Shown here: positions 5,825 through 7,832 of the stretch, piece after piece | How positions within the stretch are numbered: the stretch's first letter is position 1 | Layout: every line of letters starts with the position of its first letter | NCBI GenBank assembly: GCA_011065065.1 | Contig: JAAKFL010000085.1 | Span: forward strand, 1 to 7,832 | From: Chlamydiota bacterium | GTDB taxonomy: Bacteria > Chlamydiota > Chlamydiia > Chlamydiales > SLFE01 | Direction: 5' to 3' | Length of the DNA: 7,832 nucleotides | The notes under the pieces: model-generated | What the model was told of the DNA's origin: nothing | Databases searched by the model: none | Seen by the model: the letters and a program-made list of their open reading frames with translations, nothing else | Program-made: the position numbers and the translations under genes

Positions 5825-5989
5825 AGAGGGTGTCTCGAAAGAGATGATTTGGATGCTTTACTGTTAAATTGACCTAATAATCGCGCAAAAAAAATTCGTC
5901 ATATTTTTTAATATGGCTAAATTTTTTTGCGCGATTATAGGTCAATTTAACACATAAATCATCCGATCATAACTTTCGAGACATCCTCT
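5825..5989. repeat. 165-bp palindromic element in the gatC upstream region
   Basis: One long imperfect palindrome. Outer arms 5825-5841 and 5973-5989 match at 16 of 17. A middle pair (5843-5850 with 5956-5963) is perfect over 8 bp. Inner arms 5863-5896 and 5920-5952 match except for single-base bulges. The apex GTCATATT/AATATGGC (5898-5905, 5910-5917) closes with a TTTT loop. The inner stem carries an A8/T7 run next to GCGCG. The shape suggests a miniature inverted-repeat element with intact ends. No reading frame fits it and there is no transposase nearby. Being 20 bp from the gatC start, it could affect operon expression through RNA folding. Confidence 0.85.
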
Positions 5990-6004
5990 AAGGTTAGTGT
6001 CGAT

Positions 6005-6033
6005 ATAATAGTGTGTTGTGGAAAAAGATGCAA
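6005..6033 (-). promoter_or_regulatory. Candidate promoter for gatC-gatA-gatB
   Basis: On the minus strand, TTGCAT (6028-6033) and TATTAT (6005-6010) are 17 bp apart. The -10 matches at 5/6 and the -35 at 3/6. Transcription would start near 5998, just outside the palindrome, so the leader would include the whole 165-bp hairpin. A perfect TATAAT on the minus strand also lies inside the palindrome (5934-5939) but without a clear -35. Which one is used cannot be told from sequence. Confidence 0.4.
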
Positions 6034-6088
6034 TAGACCCCAGGGCAATCGCATCAAGAAATTTCTCGATACAATTTCTGGACGTTTT

Positions 6089-6175
6089 ATCCTGTTAATC
6101 CTTACTATCCTGCCTATCCTGTTTTTTTTCGGACGTGAAAAACAGGATAGGCAGGATAGTAAGGATATACAGGAT
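6089..6175. repeat. 38-bp-arm hairpin built of 9-bp ATCCTGNNN units (copy 2)
   Basis: Arms 6089-6126 and 6138-6175 are reverse complements at 36 of 38 positions with an 11-nt loop, the same 87-bp geometry as 1012-1098. The left arm is a clean 9-bp tandem repeat: ATCCTGTTA, ATCCTTACT, ATCCTGCCT, ATCCTGTTT. On the plus strand the stem is followed by GC and six Ts (6178-6183), so it could stop plus-strand transcription before the gene at 6365. A 63-codon frame starting with GTG at 6011 crosses it and is judged spurious. Confidence 0.9.
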
Positions 6176-6202
6176 GCTTTTTTCAGGGAAAGTGGTTGGT
6201 AA

Positions 6203-6364
6203 ACGTTAAGAAAATTCTCAATTTTAACTAAAAAATCACGAAAAACTCAACTTTTTAATAAATATATTTAATATTTTAACTATAATATCTAAAATATTTT
6301 TTTTAATTAATTAAAATAAGTGTTATAATTACTTAGTAAGAAAATAGATAATATAGGTAATATT
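6203..6364. other. AT-rich noncoding leader region
   Basis: This stretch is very AT-rich (runs of A, T and TTAATTAATTAA) and holds no credible gene. Its visible content is the candidate promoter near 6301-6329 and the weak ribosome site of the next gene. Confidence 0.6.
6301..6329 (+). promoter_or_regulatory. Candidate extended -10 promoter for the 6365 gene
   Basis: A perfect TATAAT at 6324-6329 is preceded by TGT (6321-6323), giving the extended -10 form TGnTATAAT. The -35 position 17 bp upstream is TTTTAA (6301-6306), a weak match, which an extended -10 can tolerate. The predicted start near 6336 leaves a leader of about 30 nt. Confidence 0.55.
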
Positions 6365-7672
6365 ATGGATCCTTTTATTGACAGAGATAGTTCTCAAATT
6401 AACCCCATATTTGAGGCAGTTGAGGCGGAGATTTCGAGTGAGAAAGGTGTTGAAGGGCTTGAGGATAAAATTGACCTTTATTTTGAGAATTATTCACCTG
6501 CGGGTCGTGATAAAGAACAACTTTCAGATTCATTACATACGGGGTTCATGTATTTGCAGAAATTAACAGATCCCGATCTCGTGAAGCAAGATACTAATCT
6601 CAGTGCTTTCGTGAGACAAAATAATCTTGAGCAGAGAAAAAAGCTTGTCGCCGACATTATTACAGCGGCCGATTTTTTAGCCAAAAGTAAAGCTGGCTTA
6701 TTGGATCAAGGCGCACAAAATGAGGTTTTAGGATCAAGTTCTTTTTTGTTTAAAGATCCCGGAGGCATCATAGGGCAACTTCTGGATGAATGTGAACCTT
6801 ATGAACGTGAGTCGACACATTTTGGCGCTTATCCAGACGGAGGAGTGAAGAAGGGGGTTGATTTTGACTCAGGTCTTCTTCCTACGGTGAAACAAAACGG
6901 AGCTATAAAGGAACCCCGAAGACATATTCATTATTATGCGTTTAAAGAGGCGAATGGCGATGATTACATCGGATTAAAATTAGAGCATTCAGGATGGCAC
7001 GGTCTTACAGGTTTTTTTAAGAAGGAAAAAATCGGTCATAACGTTGGGCATATGAAGGAGTTTGTGAAAACTCGGCCGATAATGAAGAAGTTGATTGCGA
7101 AAACCACGAAATTATTAGAAGACTACAATATGAAAAAAAACCCAGAACAGAGGATTTTCACAAGACGGGATACGGATAAAAAATATCGCAATGTGACAAA
7201 AAAGCTGCTCAAGGCTCATGGGGTTTCTGTGAAAAAGCCTGGGAAAATCAAAAAACAGAGAATGAAAGTGACAAGGAAGTTGAAAGCGAAGCCATCTTCT
7301 CCCAGTGAAATTAAAATCACCTTCAAAAACCCTAATATAGAAAAAAAGCATAAAGTCGAAATTGATGCTTTTAAACAGTTAATTAAGGATGTAGAGAAAA
7401 GAGGAAACATTGAAGATATTGAGAATCTGTGGGGTAAAATGGCTGATTTGGAAAAACGTGAAATATTACCCGTTCATCAAAGTGATGAAAGTCTTGTTAC
7501 AATGGCAGAATACCAGAAACTCAGTTCGGAAATACGAAAGAAAAAACAGATTGAACAATTCGACGAGGCTTCCAGAATGGGTGATGAAATAGTTTTTGAT
7601 TTATCCAATCAAGAAATTAAATATCAAAATATTCTTAATGAAATTCGTATATATCGAAGAAAAATAAAATAA
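6365..7672 (+). CDS. Orphan 435-residue protein, acidic N-terminus, lysine-rich C-terminus
   Basis: I do not recognise the family. No signal peptide or membrane span is visible, so the protein is soluble or exported by a signal-independent route. Residues 1-80 are acidic and predicted mainly helical. Residues about 155-235 form the most structured-looking part, with aromatic, His and Gly residues (RRHIHYYAFK at 185-194, YIGLKLEHSGWHGLTGFF at 201-218). Residues about 240-310 are strongly basic (KKPGKIKKQRMKVTRKLKAK at 290-309). Residues about 325-400 are charged and helical, with possible coiled coil. The ribosome site is weak (AGGT, 6355-6358). It stands alone behind its own promoter candidate and its base composition is AT-richer than the gat genes. 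It could be a nucleic-acid-binding or secreted effector-like protein, but that is only inference from charge and context. Confidence 0.8.
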   Translation: MDPFIDRDSSQINPIFEAVEAEISSEKGVEGLEDKIDLYFENYSPAGRDKEQLSDSLHTGFMYLQKLTDPDLVKQDTNLSAFVRQNNLEQRKKLVADIITAADFLAKSKAGLLDQGAQNEVLGSSSFLFKDPGGIIGQLLDECEPYERESTHFGAYPDGGVKKGVDFDSGLLPTVKQNGAIKEPRRHIHYYAFKEANGDDYIGLKLEHSGWHGLTGFFKKEKIGHNVGHMKEFVKTRPIMKKLIAKTTKLLEDYNMKKNPEQRIFTRRDTDKKYRNVTKKLLKAHGVSVKKPGKIKKQRMKVTRKLKAKPSSPSEIKITFKNPNIEKKHKVEIDAFKQLIKDVEKRGNIEDIENLWGKMADLEKREILPVHQSDESLVTMAEYQKLSSEIRKKKQIEQFDEASRMGDEIVFDLSNQEIKYQNILNEIRIYRRKIK

Positions 7673-7702
7673 TTGATCTCTTGTTCACCAATTCGTTAAG
7701 AT
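7673..7702 (+). promoter_or_regulatory. Weak candidate promoter for the 7731 gene
   Basis: TTGATC (7673-7678) and TAAGAT (7697-7702) are 18 bp apart, each 4/6 to consensus. The site lies in the 58-bp gap between the orphan gene and the signal-peptide gene. Read-through from the orphan gene is equally possible. Confidence 0.25.
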
Positions 7703-7721
7703 AAAGATTCAATTAGCGAAT
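7691..7721 (+). repeat. Small hairpin next to the ribosome site of the 7731 gene
   Basis: ATTCGTTAA (7691-7699) can pair with TTAGCGAAT (7713-7721), 9 bp with one G-U, around a 13-nt loop. It ends directly before the AGGA ribosome site (7722-7725). There is no T-tract, so it is not a terminator; an effect on ribosome access is possible but unproven. Confidence 0.35.
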
Positions 7722-7730
7722 AGGAATTCC

Positions 7731-7832
7731 ATGAAGCGATATCTTATTTTATTTATTTCACTTATTTTAACCACCTTCCATATCCAAGCCAGTGACGAAA
7801 AGCCTTTTGTTGTGGGTGAACTCAAAGGGCAA
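7731..7832 (+). CDS. N-terminal part of an exported protein (partial)
   Basis: An ATG at 7731 opens 34 codons that run off the window. AGGA (7722-7725) lies 5 nt upstream. The N-terminus is a textbook Sec signal peptide: MKR, a hydrophobic core YLILFISLILTTF, then HIQA followed by SDEK, with likely cleavage after A20. The mature part begins SDEKPFVVGELKGQ. The last residues recall the start of some GT11-type glycosyltransferases (KLKGxLGNQ), but the diagnostic part is not in the window, so I leave the function open. Confidence 0.75.
   Translation, partial: MKRYLILFISLILTTFHIQASDEKPFVVGELKGQ

Noticed and set aside
6004..6009. Perfect TATAAT on the plus strand as a promoter
   Set aside because: No acceptable -35 at 16-18 bp, and the next credible plus-strand gene is over 350 bp away behind a better promoter and a hairpin.
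6011..6202. 63-codon GTG-start frame on the plus strand with a hydrophobic middle
   Set aside because: Its hydrophobic and charged parts are the two arms of the hairpin 6089-6175 read through in one frame, there is no ribosome site, and the codons follow the 9-bp DNA repeat.
1..7832. tRNA or rRNA genes, toxin-antitoxin pair, transposase or defence system
   Set aside because: None was recognised: no cloverleaf with a TTCRA arm, no rRNA core motifs, no DDE or HUH motifs, and no nuclease or helicase motifs in the unknown proteins.

Overview
The window looks like a bacterial chromosome segment of moderate to low GC content. It holds four recognisable housekeeping genes (a Xer tyrosine recombinase and the tRNA amidotransferase operon gatC-gatA-gatB), three proteins I cannot name, and two genes cut by the window edges. 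An indirect tRNA-aminoacylation operon next to small two-hairpin membrane proteins and a lysine-rich orphan protein would fit an environmental member of the Chlamydiota. This is an impression from protein style, not proof: no rRNA, tRNA or lineage marker is present.

Layout. Positions 1-60 (+) are the tail of an unknown gene whose stop overlaps the start of xerD (60-941, +). A spacer follows with a perfect 38-bp-arm hairpin lying inside a larger imperfect inverted repeat (952-1227). Two small membrane proteins lie on the minus strand (1239-1727 and 1797-2288); they share hydrophobic motifs and look like diverged tandem paralogues, and the first ends in a proline dipeptide repeat. The next spacer (2289-2562) holds a perfect 40-bp-arm hairpin plus two short-period repeat arrays. 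gatB, gatA and gatC (2563-5804, minus strand, transcribed C-A-B) are tightly spaced, and each start has a ribosome site overlapping or close to the preceding gene. The long divergent spacer 5805-6364 holds a 165-bp palindromic element, a candidate gat promoter, a second hairpin with 38-bp arms and an 11-nt loop, and an AT-rich stretch with an extended -10 promoter. That promoter leads into a 435-codon orphan gene (6365-7672, +). A gene with a clear signal peptide starts at 7731 and runs off the end.

How the parts relate. GatCAB converts misacylated Glu-tRNA(Gln) and/or Asp-tRNA(Asn) to the correct aminoacyl-tRNA, and XerD would serve chromosome dimer resolution. The unknown genes have no visible functional link to these. 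The most unusual aspect is the spacers: all three spacers longer than about 250 bp are occupied by long, nearly perfect hairpins made of short-period words. Two of the hairpins share exactly the same geometry (38/11/38) with different sequence. No transposase, CRISPR array, toxin-antitoxin pair or defence module is visible. The best candidate for something undescribed is this hairpin-repeat family, with the paired membrane proteins and the orphan protein next.
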